DNA of 64,000 nucleotides from Myxococcales bacterium. Its GTDB lineage: Bacteria; Myxococcota_A; Polyangia; Polyangiales; Ga0077539. A program made the translations under genes and the position numbers. The stretch covers positions 1 to 64,000 of the forward strand of contig JAEUKI010000030.1 in the NCBI GenBank assembly GCA_016793325.1, given 5' to 3'. Position 1 is the stretch's first letter, and each line of letters starts with the position of its first letter. The notes below the pieces were generated by a model. The model ran no database searches, had not been told where the DNA came from, and saw only the letters and a program-made list of their open reading frames with translations. Shown here in pieces: positions 1-7,797 of the stretch.

Positions 1-1
1 C

Positions 2-694
2 AACGCCAATCCGAACAACAACGGGCAGGGCGTTGCGAACAACCCGAACAACGGAGCGGGCACGGCGCCGAACAACGGGACCGCGGGCGCGCAACCCGCG
101 GGCACGGGCACTCCTCCCGCGGGCACGGGCGCAACGGGACCCTCGGGAACAGCGCCCAGCACCGGACACAGCGAGCCCTCCGGACGCGGGGAGCGCTCTG
201 CGCGCTCGGCGCGGTCAACCCCTTCTTCGCCTTCGGGTAACGGGCCTTCGGCACCCGCCAACCAGAACAATTCGCCCTCCCCTCCCTCGGGACCCAGCGC
301 TCCCGCGGGAAACACCTGCGCGATGCGTTGTCGCGGCGACATCGCGTGCCTCGTCAATTGCGGCACGAGCCCGAGCCGCCCCACGGGACCCGCAAACAAC
401 CCGACTCCCACGCCTTCGAGCGGCGGAAATCTCCCCGCGACGCCCCAGCGCGCCGACGTGTCGACCGCGATGCGCAGCGTTCAGTCCGCGGTGCGCGCGT
501 GCAGCGCGGGGCAGACCGGCACCGCGATGATCAGCATCACATTCGCGTCGTCCGGGCGAGTCACAACCGCCGTTGTCGACCCGCCCTTCTCGGGAACTCC
601 CATGGGCTCGTGCATGGCCCGCGCCGTGCGGGCCGCCACGGTTCCTGCGTTTTCGCAGCCGACGTTCAGAGTTCAGTACCCCTTCGCCCTCTGA
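2..694 (+). CDS. TonB-like C-terminal domain protein (5' end missing)
   Basis: The reading frame is open from the first bases of the window and stops with TGA at 692-694, so the start lies upstream. The visible N-terminal part is a long low-complexity Asn/Gly/Pro/Ser/Ala linker. A short Cys-containing segment follows (CAMRCRGD...CLVNC). The last 75 or so residues (from VSTAMRSVQSAVRACS to FRVQYPFAL) have the pattern of the TonB/AgmX-type C-terminal domain common in myxobacterial proteins: paired helix, a 'G.v......pf.gtp.g.C..ra.r...vp.F' core and a final beta strand. Such domains sit at the periplasmic end of envelope-spanning or kinase-linked proteins. What the missing N-terminus carries cannot be seen. 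Confidence 0.6.
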   Translation, partial: NANPNNNGQGVANNPNNGAGTAPNNGTAGAQPAGTGTPPAGTGATGPSGTAPSTGHSEPSGRGERSARSARSTPSSPSGNGPSAPANQNNSPSPPSGPSAPAGNTCAMRCRGDIACLVNCGTSPSRPTGPANNPTPTPSSGGNLPATPQRADVSTAMRSVQSAVRACSAGQTGTAMISITFASSGRVTTAVVDPPFSGTPMGSCMARAVRAATVPAFSQPTFRVQYPFAL

Positions 695-850
695 GCTCCG
701 TCGCACAAATCACAGGTCTCCGCGCCCCTGTGAATTTCACGGGAACTTTTCGCCCTCTCCGCGCGTCTCCACAGCACCTCGCGCGCCTCGCGCGTCCCGT
801 TCGCTGCTCGCGCCGACCGCCAAGGCGCTGAGCGCCGAGGAGGACCCGTC

Positions 851-1978
851 ATGCTCGTTCGTCGCTCTGATCTCTCGGCGCGCAGCCCGTCGCCTATTGC
901 CGCCCCCACCTCGCGCGCCAGCGTCGATCCAGCCGCGCTCGTCGCGCTCTTCGCCGTTCCGTGCGTGATCGCCGCGACGCTCGCGCTGCTGCCCGAGCGA
1001 AACACCAACGATGAGGTCTATCGCGACGGTTTTCGCCCGACGATCGAGCGACCGACGCTCGCGGCGGTTCCGTCCGTTCGAAGCGCGCCCGTCGCGTCGC
1101 CACGACCGACCCACGTGACGCCCGTCGCGGTCGCGACCTCGAGCGCGCGCGGCGTCGCAGCGCCCGCGGCCACGAGCGTCCCGATCAACCGCGTCGCGAC
1201 CGTCAACGGCGTGAGCGCGACGCAGCCGACGCCCATCGTCAGCGAAGAGGGTTGGGGCTGGGACGAAGCCGCGTGGCAATCGTGGTGGGCGCGCAATCGC
1301 GCGTACTACGAAGCGTGGTGGGCGCGTCGTCGCTGGGCTCGCGCGGCGCCAGCGATGGCGAGGATGTACCGCGTGCGCGCGGCGATGATGGACGCGCTGC
1401 AGTCCGCGGGCGCGTTCGACCCTTCGATGTTCGACGCGATGAGCGACTGCGGGCCGTTCGCGTGCGGCGCCACGTCGTCTGCGTACGTTCCGCCGCCGTC
1501 GAGCGCGAGCGCTTCGCGCGCCACCGTTCGCCGCGACGGCGCGCGATGGAACATCGGCAACGCCCACACCGAGCTCAGCGTTCGCCCTTCGCAACAGTGC
1601 GAGCTCCGCTACACGATCGCCGACGGCGCGGCGCGCTCGATCGTGTTCGACACGCCCTCGTCATCCGACGACGACACGCCCGCGACCACCACCGCGTGCG
1701 AAGTGCGCGAGATCACCGTGCGCGACGGCGCTGCGCTCGAGCTCTCGTGGCGCACGAGCCGCTGGACGCAGCGAGCGATCGTCACGCTCGGACACAACGC
1801 GACGCAGGCCGAGGCCACCATCGCCCGCGACGTCCGAAGCAACGACGCGACCGGAGCCCACACGATCGAGCTCGTGAACCTCTCGTCCACCGCGCGCGAG
1901 TGGACCATCGGCGGACGCGCGCTCTCGCTCGAGCCAGGCGGCGTGCTCCGCGTGCGCGCCTCGGCGGACGAAGAATAG
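851..1978 (+). CDS. Membrane-anchored protein of unknown function
   Basis: I do not recognise a family for this 375-residue protein. The ATG is preceded by a strong GAGGAGG ribosome site, which fixes the start. One hydrophobic segment at about residues 27-47 should anchor the protein, with most of the chain outside the cytoplasm. Next come an Ala/Thr/Pro-rich linker and an unusual aromatic/basic stretch at about residues 136-165 with many Trp and Arg (WGWDEAAWQSWWARNRAYYEAWW). The C-terminal half looks like a beta-rich domain with alternating charged and hydrophobic residues and ends in a short acidic tail. The gene stands alone, 156 bases after the TonB-like gene and convergent with the SDR gene. 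Confidence 0.6.
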   Translation: MLVRRSDLSARSPSPIAAPTSRASVDPAALVALFAVPCVIAATLALLPERNTNDEVYRDGFRPTIERPTLAAVPSVRSAPVASPRPTHVTPVAVATSSARGVAAPAATSVPINRVATVNGVSATQPTPIVSEEGWGWDEAAWQSWWARNRAYYEAWWARRRWARAAPAMARMYRVRAAMMDALQSAGAFDPSMFDAMSDCGPFACGATSSAYVPPPSSASASRATVRRDGARWNIGNAHTELSVRPSQQCELRYTIADGAARSIVFDTPSSSDDDTPATTTACEVREITVRDGAALELSWRTSRWTQRAIVTLGHNATQAEATIARDVRSNDATGAHTIELVNLSSTAREWTIGGRALSLEPGGVLRVRASADEE

Positions 1979-1993
1979 CCCGCACACGATTTC

Positions 1994-2009
1994 AATCCCC
2001 CCAGGGATT
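1994..2009. terminator. Short hairpin between convergent genes
   Basis: AATCCC and GGGATT form a 6-bp stem with a 4-base loop in the 35-base gap between the converging unknown membrane protein gene and the SDR gene. A second small stem (ACCCTC/GAGGGT) overlaps the SDR stop codon. No clear T-run follows, so this is a structural candidate only. Confidence 0.35.
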
Positions 2010-2013
2010 ACCC

Positions 2014-2781
2014 TCAACCGAGGGTCATTCCGCCGTCGATCACGAGCGTGTGCCCTGTCACGTACGACGACGCGTCGGACGCGAGGTACAGCGCCGCAGG
2101 AGCGATCTCGTCGGGCTCCGCGTAGCGCCCGAGCGGCGTGCGATCGACCACGCGCTTGACCATGTCTTCGTTCTCGACGATCGCCGACGCGAAGCGCGTC
2201 TTCACGAGCCCCGGAGCGATCGCGTTCACGCGAATGCCCGATGGCCCGAGCTCGACCGCGAGCGTCTTGGTCATCGAGAGCACCGCCGCTTTGGTCATCC
2301 CGTACACGCCCTGGGTCATCGCCGCAGCGAGGCCCTGAACGCTCGCGACGTTGACGACCGAGCCCTTCGCGTCGCGCCCCACGACGTGCTCGACGAACGC
2401 GCGAATGGCTTCGAAATAGCCTCGCGTGTTGACCTCGAACGTCTTGTCCCACGCGCCGCCGTCGACGCTCACCATCGGGCCGAAGTGCGGGTTGGTCGCG
2501 GCGTTGTTCACGAGGACGTCGACCTTGCCGAAGTGCGCGACGGACTGCGCGACGAGCTTGTGCAGCTCTTCGGGCTTGCCCGAGTGCGCGGCGATCGCGA
2601 TCGCGCGGCCGCCTTCGCGGTTGATTGTGTGTGCGACTTGCTCGCACGCCTCGAGCTTGCGCGACGAGAGCACCACCGCGGCGCCGTGCTGCGCGAAGCA
2701 GCGCGCGATGGACTCGCCGATGCCGCGCGAGGCGCCGGTGACGATCGCGACCTTGCCTTCGAGATGAATCGCGGGCTTCAT
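2014..2781 (-). CDS. SDR family oxidoreductase (FabG-like)
   Basis: This 255-residue classical short-chain dehydrogenase/reductase is cytosolic and NAD(P)-dependent. Visible motifs are the cofactor-binding TGASRGIG near the N-terminus, the NNAA motif, the catalytic Ser in VNVASVQG, the YxxxK pair in YGMTK, and the AIAPGLVKTRF segment after the active site. The C-terminal VTGHTLVIDGG is typical of the FabG/3-hydroxyacyl dehydrogenase-like branch. It lies 6 bases after a small gene on the same strand and is probably co-transcribed with it. The substrate cannot be read from sequence; an acyl or ketone reductase role fits the acyl-CoA dehydrogenases in the window. Confidence 0.9.
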   Translation of the reverse strand: MKPAIHLEGKVAIVTGASRGIGESIARCFAQHGAAVVLSSRKLEACEQVAHTINREGGRAIAIAAHSGKPEELHKLVAQSVAHFGKVDVLVNNAATNPHFGPMVSVDGGAWDKTFEVNTRGYFEAIRAFVEHVVGRDAKGSVVNVASVQGLAAAMTQGVYGMTKAAVLSMTKTLAVELGPSGIRVNAIAPGLVKTRFASAIVENEDMVKRVVDRTPLGRYAEPDEIAPAALYLASDASSYVTGHTLVIDGGMTLG

Positions 2782-2787
2782 CGCTGA

Positions 2788-3234
2788 TCAACCGCCTACG
2801 TATTTGCCGACGAGGCGCGAGAGGCGCGGGATCGCCGCTTCGACGTGCTGCTTCCCTTTCGGGCGCAGGCTCTCGTACGCCTTCTTGATGGTCCCGTTCT
2901 TCGAGCGCGCAGCGCGCGCGTCGGTGACGCCGAGCAGGGCGTCCGCGACCTCTGCGGCGCGCGCCGAGAAGTACGCCTCGACGCTCTTTCCGCTGCCCTG
3001 CTGCGCTGTGTAGAACGGCTCCATCTTCTCGACGAACTCGTCGATCAGCGCGTCCACGCTCTCGCGGATGATCCCCGGCTTGAGCGCCTTGACCATCCCG
3101 TAGGCGCCCTTGACGGCGATGCCCGTGAGGCCCGACTTCGACGCGACCTCTTCGTCGATGAGCTTCGAGCAGTCTTCGAGGAGCTGCGGGCGCTTGTCCG
3201 CTGCGAGCAATTGATCCTTGAGCGTCTTGGACAC
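2788..3234 (-). CDS. Small helical protein, resembles DUF6918
   Basis: The start is placed at GTG 3234 because a GGAGAG ribosome site lies about 8 bases upstream; the in-frame ATG 26 codons earlier has no such site. The 148-residue product is probably all-helical, with an N-terminal 'LL..DCSKLIDEEVASKSGLTGIAVKGAYGMVKA' pattern. From memory this resembles the uncharacterised DUF6918 family of Actinobacteria and Myxococcota. There are no catalytic motifs, signal peptide or membrane segments. It precedes the SDR gene by 6 bases and probably forms an operon with it. Function unknown. Confidence 0.7.
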   Translation of the reverse strand: MSKTLKDQLLAADKRPQLLEDCSKLIDEEVASKSGLTGIAVKGAYGMVKALKPGIIRESVDALIDEFVEKMEPFYTAQQGSGKSVEAYFSARAAEVADALLGVTDARAARSKNGTIKKAYESLRPKGKQHVEAAIPRLSRLVGKYVGG

Positions 3235-3357
3235 GGGTTCTCTCTCCAGTGGGTCGGTCACGAGCTCGGCGGTGTGCGCGTCGAGCGTCGGCGTGCAGCG
3301 CTCGGCGCGCACGCGTGGGTGCCGCGCGGTGTAGCACCGCTGACCGGAGAAACGCGA

Positions 3358-3388
3358 CGAGGCACCGGAGTTGACCTCAGGTGCCTCG
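3358..3388 (-). terminator. 9-bp-stem hairpin downstream of tRNA-Ala
   Basis: CGAGGCACC and GGTGCCTCG are perfect complements around a 13-base loop, located 24 bases after the tRNA 3' end on the minus strand. The sequence that follows on that strand has only a weak T-run (CGTTTCTCC). It is a likely transcription terminator or processing structure for the tRNA transcript. Confidence 0.5.
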
Positions 3389-3411
3389 CCTCGCCCGTTC
3401 GGAATTTTTTG

Positions 3412-3484
3412 TGGAGCTGATGGGGATCGAACCCACGGCCTCCAGAGTGCGATTCTGGCGCTCTCCCAGCTGAGCTACAGCCCC
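3412..3484 (-). tRNA. tRNA-Ala (anticodon CGC)
   Basis: On the minus strand the 73-base cloverleaf reads GGGGCTG...CAGCTCC with discriminator A. The anticodon arm is CCAGA-ATCGCAC-TCTGG, giving anticodon CGC for the GCG codon, which is abundant in this genome. The third acceptor pair is G3:U70, the alanine identity element. The T arm (GTGGGTTCGATCCCCAT region) and D arm (TAGCTCAGCTGGGAGAGC) are canonical. The 3' CCA is not encoded. A spurious open frame reads through the antisense strand and is not a gene. Confidence 0.97.
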
Positions 3485-3592
3485 GACGGGGAGGCGGAAA
3501 CTGCATCGAATGTGTGGGAGAGTCAAGCGTCGGAATTCGTGGTGCCGTTGATTTTCGTTCGACCCTGGTTTTTCTCACGCGAGCGCGCGCCG

Positions 3593-4462
3593 GTGCGCGT
3601 CGATCGCCGAGCGATGCTCTCGCTCGTGGCGCTCGCGGGCGTGGCGTGTTCGAGAAGGACATATTCTGTCACAGACGCAGCGATCGCGTTGCGGCCCGGG
3701 TGGCGCGCGCTCCAGTGGGACGAGCTGCGCGGCGCGCGGCGCGGGTTCGCCGTGGTGAGCCCCGTCGACACGAGCGCGCCCGAGCGCCCTCCGGTGCTGT
3801 TCTGGTCTCGCGAGCGAACGGTGGACGCGGTCATCGGAGCGCGGTCGCTCGCGCACGTCGTGGCCCTCGTCGCCGCGACGCGCGCGGAGCTCGTTCACGT
3901 CGACGACACGTTTCGATGCGACGGCTCTCGGTGCGAGCGCCCGCACGGGCTCATTCGTCCCGCGGACGCGCTGTCGCTCGGGTGTCGCGGGTACTTCGAT
4001 GGGCTCGCGCCGCGGCTCGGGGCCCCGATGCTCGCGTCGGCGTTCTCGCTGCTCGGAGTCAGCAGTCCTGCGGTTGCCGAGGACCCCGAGGCGCGGGCGC
4101 GATTGGCTTCGCACGGGGAGGGCTGGGTCCTCACGATCGACGACGCGCTGGCGCTCGCGCGTGCGCTTCGCGCGCGTCCCGGCCCCGAGCCCAACCTGTG
4201 GAACGAGGCGCTGGTCCCGCGCTTCGGCGAGCCCGGCTCGCTCCGCGGCGTCGTCGCGATGGACGAGAACGAAGCGTGGTTCGTGGGCTTCTCTGTGGGC
4301 GCGACCGAGCGCCTCGTGATCGCGCACACCGCCGAGTGCGAGGGTCGCGCGGGCAACGTCGTTCTCGCTGCGGCGCGGAGCGCGTTCGACACCGTCGCGC
4401 GCGTAGCGCCGACGACTCCAGCGAGCGGTTCTGCGCTGAATCAGCGACGCGGACGGCGCTGA
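3593..4462 (+). CDS. Lipoprotein with degenerate penicillin-binding (transpeptidase-fold) domain
   Basis: The proposed start is GTG 3593, giving 289 residues; ATG 3614 is the alternative. Earlier frames run antisense through the tRNA and are excluded. The N-terminus (VDRRAMLSLVALAGVAC) looks like a lipoprotein signal with Cys19. Residues 66-235 follow the order of a class B penicillin-binding transpeptidase: a 'DDTFRCDG..C....HG' segment at 104-119, 'ALSLGCRGYFDGLAPRLG' at 126-143, and 'AWFVGFSVG' at 228-236. All three catalytic motifs are altered: SxxK is SLAH at 85-88, SxN is GCR at 130-132, and KTG is LRG at 217-219. Fold membership is inferred from this pattern; loss of catalysis is a prediction. 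It may be a ligand-binding or scaffold pseudo-enzyme at the envelope. Confidence 0.6.
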   Translation: MRVDRRAMLSLVALAGVACSRRTYSVTDAAIALRPGWRALQWDELRGARRGFAVVSPVDTSAPERPPVLFWSRERTVDAVIGARSLAHVVALVAATRAELVHVDDTFRCDGSRCERPHGLIRPADALSLGCRGYFDGLAPRLGAPMLASAFSLLGVSSPAVAEDPEARARLASHGEGWVLTIDDALALARALRARPGPEPNLWNEALVPRFGEPGSLRGVVAMDENEAWFVGFSVGATERLVIAHTAECEGRAGNVVLAAARSAFDTVARVAPTTPASGSALNQRRGRR

Positions 4463-4554
4463 AGACTGCGCGCGAGTGGTGCTACTGTCCGCCGCCTTTT
4501 GCCCAGCGCTCGCGACTCTCATCACACTCGGGCGCGCTTCAGGAGTGATCGATC

Positions 4555-5733
4555 ATGGCGACTGACTTCTATGACATCAACGATCTGCTCACGGACGACG
4601 AGCGACTGGTGCGCGACAACGTGCGCTCGCTCGTCAGCAGCAAGATCCTCCCCTCGATTGGGAAGCACTTCGAAGAGGGAACCTTCCCCACCGAGCTCAT
4701 CGCAGAGTTCGGCCGCGCGGGCGTCCTCGGCGCAAACCTCCCCGAGGAGTACGAGTGCGCCGGCATGAGCGACATCGCGTACGGACTCGCGATGCAAGAG
4801 CTCGAGCGCGGTGACTCGGGCATCCGATCGTTCTGCTCGGTGCAGGGCGCCCTCTGCATGTACCCGATCTACGCGTACGGAACCGAAGCTCAGCGCCGCA
4901 AGTACCTCCCCGGCATGGCCAAGGGCGAGATCATCGGCTGCTTCGGCCTGACCGAGCCCGACTTCGGATCCAACCCCGGAGGAATGCTCACGCGCGCCGA
5001 GCGCACGAACACAGGGTTCAAGCTCAACGGCACCAAGCGTTGGATCACCAACGGCAACCTCGCGCACATCGCGATCATCTGGGCCAAGCTCGACGGTCGC
5101 ATCCGCGGGTTCATCGTTCCGACCAACGCGCCGGGGTTCACGGCGCAGAAGATCGAGCGCAAGTTCTCGCTCCGCGCGTCGGTGACGAGCGAGCTCATCC
5201 TCGAAGACGTTTACGTCGGCGAGGACGCGCTGTTGCCCAACGTCGAGGGACTCAAGGGGCCCCTCGGCTGCCTCACGCAAGCGCGCTACGGCATCGCGTG
5301 GGGCGTGATCGGCGCCGCCGAGGCGTGCTTCGAGTGCGCGGTCGACTACGCGAAGGACCGCGTTCAGTTCTCGCGCCCGATCGCTGGCTACCAGCTCGTG
5401 CAAGCGAAGTTCGCGCACATCCTCACGGAGATCACCAAGGCGCAGCTCGTGACGTACCGCCTCGGTCAGCTCAAGCAGGCCAAGAAGATGACTCCGCAGC
5501 AGGTCTCGCTCGCCAAGCGCAACAACGTGGCAATGGCGCTCGAGACAGCCCGCACGTGTCGCGACGTGCTCGGCGGCAACGGGATCACCTACGAGTACCC
5601 GATCGGTCGCCACATGCTCAACCTCGAGACGGTCTTCACCTACGAGGGAACGCACGACATCCACTCGCTCGTGCTCGGGCAAGCGATCACCGGCATCCCG
5701 GCGTACGACGCGCCGATGCCCGACCCGCGCTGA
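4555..5733 (+). CDS. gcdH: Glutaryl-CoA dehydrogenase
   Basis: This 392-residue FAD enzyme oxidatively decarboxylates glutaryl-CoA to crotonyl-CoA in lysine/tryptophan breakdown. The acyl-CoA dehydrogenase fold is clear: CFGLTEPDFGSNPGG, KRWITNG, and the catalytic base Glu364 in YEGTHDIH. Two features separate it from general acyl-CoA dehydrogenases. Arg91-Ser92 in GIRSFCSVQ match the residues that bind the substrate gamma-carboxylate in human GCDH. The ending ETVFTYEGTHDIHSLVLGQAITG is typical of the glutaryl branch. ATG 4555 has AGGAGTG about 9 bases upstream. The gene stands alone between the pseudo-PBP lipoprotein and the convergent biotin genes. Confidence 0.92.
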   Translation: MATDFYDINDLLTDDERLVRDNVRSLVSSKILPSIGKHFEEGTFPTELIAEFGRAGVLGANLPEEYECAGMSDIAYGLAMQELERGDSGIRSFCSVQGALCMYPIYAYGTEAQRRKYLPGMAKGEIIGCFGLTEPDFGSNPGGMLTRAERTNTGFKLNGTKRWITNGNLAHIAIIWAKLDGRIRGFIVPTNAPGFTAQKIERKFSLRASVTSELILEDVYVGEDALLPNVEGLKGPLGCLTQARYGIAWGVIGAAEACFECAVDYAKDRVQFSRPIAGYQLVQAKFAHILTEITKAQLVTYRLGQLKQAKKMTPQQVSLAKRNNVAMALETARTCRDVLGGNGITYEYPIGRHMLNLETVFTYEGTHDIHSLVLGQAITGIPAYDAPMPDPR

Positions 5734-5749
5734 CCTTCGCGCAACGGAC

Positions 5750-5773
5750 TCGCGACGACGGGGGGAGTCGCGA
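5750..5773. terminator. Hairpin between gcdH and bioD
   Basis: TCGCGAC and GTCGCGA pair perfectly (7 bp) around a G-rich 10-base loop in the 46-base gap where gcdH and bioD converge. It probably stops transcription from both sides. No T-run is present, as is common in such GC-rich genomes. Confidence 0.4.
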
Positions 5774-5779
5774 TCGAGA

Positions 5780-6511
5780 CTACTGGGGGGACGCGCGAAG
5801 CGTGAGGACACGATCGAGCAGTCCGATCGACGCCACGCGCTTCGCGAGGTCGTCATCGCTGGCGTTCGCGTCGGGCTCGATGGGTCCCGTGACGAGTTCG
5901 CTGCCGAGCCACGATCGCAGCGTCTCGATCGACTCGCTTCGGTCCCGCGCCTCTGCGTGCGTTCGCTGGTTCACGACGACCGCGAGCACTCGGCACCCGC
6001 GTCGCGCGAGCGCTTCGTGCGTCGCCAACGTCTGGTGCACGGTCCCGAGTCCATCGCGCGTCACCAAGACGAACACCGCGTTGGCCACTCCCGCGGGCGC
6101 CAGATCCACGAACAAGTCCCGCTCCGTCACGGGAACGAGGGCCCCTCCTGCTCCCTCGAGAAGCACCCAGTCCGCCGCGTCGAGCGCCTCGTCTCGCAGT
6201 CTCCAGAGCGCCTCGCGATCGATCGTCTTCCCTTCGTGCCTCGCTGCCACCACGGGGGCGGCGGGTGTTCGAAAGCGCACTGGCCCGATGCGATCGACGT
6301 CGGTCTCGCGCTTCGCAGCGCGCGCGAGCGCGATCGCGTCGTCGCCCCGAAGGCTCCCGTCTGCCGACTCGACACACCCAGTCTCGACCCATTTCAACGG
6401 CAGCACGACTTCGTTGCGACTCACCAAGGCCCTCACGAGCCCTCGCGTGACTGTCGTCTTTCCGATCCCGGTGTCCGTCCCCGTGACGATCACGAGCTGC
6501 CCTCGCGTCAT
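5780..6511 (-). CDS. bioD: Dethiobiotin synthetase
   Basis: This 243-residue cytosolic enzyme carries out ATP-dependent closure of the ureido ring of 7,8-diaminopelargonate, the penultimate biotin step. The P-loop GTDTGIGKT is at residues 11-19, the substrate/CO2 lysine is Lys40 in LKWVETG (usual form KPVxTG), and the switch motif is LLEGAGGALVP. Length fits the family (about 220-240). The ATG overlaps the bioF stop by 4 bases, so bioF and bioD are translationally coupled. No bioA or bioB is present in the window, so the biotin pathway is split in this genome or continues elsewhere. Confidence 0.93.
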   Translation of the reverse strand: MTRGQLVIVTGTDTGIGKTTVTRGLVRALVSRNEVVLPLKWVETGCVESADGSLRGDDAIALARAAKRETDVDRIGPVRFRTPAAPVVAARHEGKTIDREALWRLRDEALDAADWVLLEGAGGALVPVTERDLFVDLAPAGVANAVFVLVTRDGLGTVHQTLATHEALARRGCRVLAVVVNQRTHAEARDRSESIETLRSWLGSELVTGPIEPDANASDDDLAKRVASIGLLDRVLTLRASPQ

Positions 6512-7659
6512 CGAACTCGCTCCAGCGCGGCCGCCAACGCGTCGATCTCGTCGCCCGTATGCTTCGCCGACACGGTCACCCTCAGTCGAGATGTTCCACG
6601 TGGAACAGTTGGTGGCCGGATCGCGGACACGAAGAAGCCCTCTTCGAGCAACACTTCACTCGCTCGCACCGCCCGCCTCTCGTCCCCGAGCACGATGGGA
6701 ACGATCGGCGAACGCGGGTCGCCGAGCACCTCGATCCCTCGCGAGCGCAGCGCCTCACGAAGCCGAAGCGTGTTGGAGCGAAGCGCCGAGACGTGCTGAG
6801 GCTCCGAGCGAAGGATTCGAATTCCCTCGCGAACGGACGCGGCGTTCGCCACCGACGCACCCGTCGAGAACACAAACGACCGACACCGGTTCCAGAGCCA
6901 CGATCGAAGCGGACGCGCACCAGCGACAAACGCGCCTGCGCAGCCGAGCGACTTACCCGCGGTACCGATCAGGACGTCTGCACGAACCCCCACCGCCGCG
7001 CACACGCCTCGTCCCGAGTCATCGAACACGCCGATTCCGTGCGCTTCGTCGACGTACAGACCGAGGCCCTCGCGATCGCACAACGCGCGCAGCTCGGCGA
7101 TCGGCGCGACGTCACCGTCCATGCTGAAGACGGACTCTGTGAGCACCCAGCCCCTTCGAAAGGGTCGCGCCGATGCGATCGCGCGCTCGAGCGCACGAAC
7201 CGAAGCGTGCTCGAACACAACAGTCCGAGCCTTCGACAGTCGGCAGCCATCCACCAAACTCGCGTGATTGAGCGCGTCGCTGAACAGCAAATCGTCTGCG
7301 CCCGCGAGGGTGGGAACGACGCCGACGTTCGCGGCGAAGCCACTCGTGAGCAGCAGGCTCGCCTCGACACCCAACCACGAAGCAAACTCCTGTTCGGCCG
7401 AGACGAACGTCGGCAGGTCACCACTCACGAGTCGTGATGCACCGCTGCCGACGCCGTCTTCTTGCATCGCTCGATCGGCGGCGAGCCGCAGGCGAGGGTC
7501 GGCGCGAAGCCCGAGGTAGTCGTTGCTGCAGAACACCGTGAGCGCACGACCGTCGAGGGTGGCGTGCGTCGTGTCGCGATAGTGCAGCGTTCGGGGAATC
7601 CGGAGACGGTCGAGTTGCCGCTGCTCTTCGAGGTCGGCCTCGAACCATTGAGTCGTCAT
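6508..7659 (-). CDS. bioF: 8-amino-7-oxononanoate synthase
   Basis: This PLP enzyme (383 residues) condenses pimeloyl-ACP or -CoA with alanine to start the biotin ring pathway. Motifs of the alpha-oxoamine synthase family are FCSNDYLGL near residue 43, the GSGASRLVSG loop at 71-80, DEAHG at 204-208, and the PLP lysine Lys236 in TAGKSLGCAGAFV. The 4-base overlap with bioD makes a two-gene operon. A perfect parS-like palindrome (6592-6607) is embedded near the 3' end of this coding sequence and encodes part of PPTVPRGTSRL, so the protein sequence there is constrained by the DNA site. Confidence 0.93.
   Translation of the reverse strand: MTTQWFEADLEEQRQLDRLRIPRTLHYRDTTHATLDGRALTVFCSNDYLGLRADPRLRLAADRAMQEDGVGSGASRLVSGDLPTFVSAEQEFASWLGVEASLLLTSGFAANVGVVPTLAGADDLLFSDALNHASLVDGCRLSKARTVVFEHASVRALERAIASARPFRRGWVLTESVFSMDGDVAPIAELRALCDREGLGLYVDEAHGIGVFDDSGRGVCAAVGVRADVLIGTAGKSLGCAGAFVAGARPLRSWLWNRCRSFVFSTGASVANAASVREGIRILRSEPQHVSALRSNTLRLREALRSRGIEVLGDPRSPIVPIVLGDERRAVRASEVLLEEGFFVSAIRPPTVPRGTSRLRVTVSAKHTGDEIDALAAALERVR
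6592..6607. other. parS-like ParB-binding site (copy 1)
   Basis: TGTTCCACGTGGAACA is a perfect 16-bp palindrome with the GTTnCACGTGnAAC core of bacterial parS centromere sites. It sits inside bioF, as parS sites often lie within genes. An identical 16-mer occurs 1.17 kb away at 7766. ParB binding is inferred from the match; parA/parB are not in the window. Confidence 0.75.
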
Positions 7660-7765
7660 GCGATTGGGTGCTCGTGCGCTCGCAGCGAGCGACGTGCTCG
7701 CGTGCGAGAGTGCGGAGCATCACGTGCCACGGCGCGACCGAGTTTCCAAGCCTCGTGCTTGGTGA

Positions 7766-7781
7766 TGTTCCACGTGGAACA
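7766..7781. other. parS-like ParB-binding site (copy 2)
   Basis: This is the same 16-bp palindrome as at 6592, here extended by TGA/TCA to a 22-bp perfect palindrome (7763-7784). It lies between the divergently transcribed bioF and cyclophilin-lipoprotein genes, 17 bases upstream of the latter's ATG. Two identical copies within 1.2 kb suggest that this chromosome region belongs to the origin-proximal centromere. Confidence 0.78.
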
Positions 7782-7797
7782 TCATTGGGTACGCTCG

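Noticed and set aside
3371..3592. Open frame containing GADGDRTHGLQSAILALSQLSY upstream of the pseudo-PBP lipoprotein
   Set aside because: It is the antisense translation of the tRNA-Ala gene, a well-known annotation artefact; the real start lies after it.
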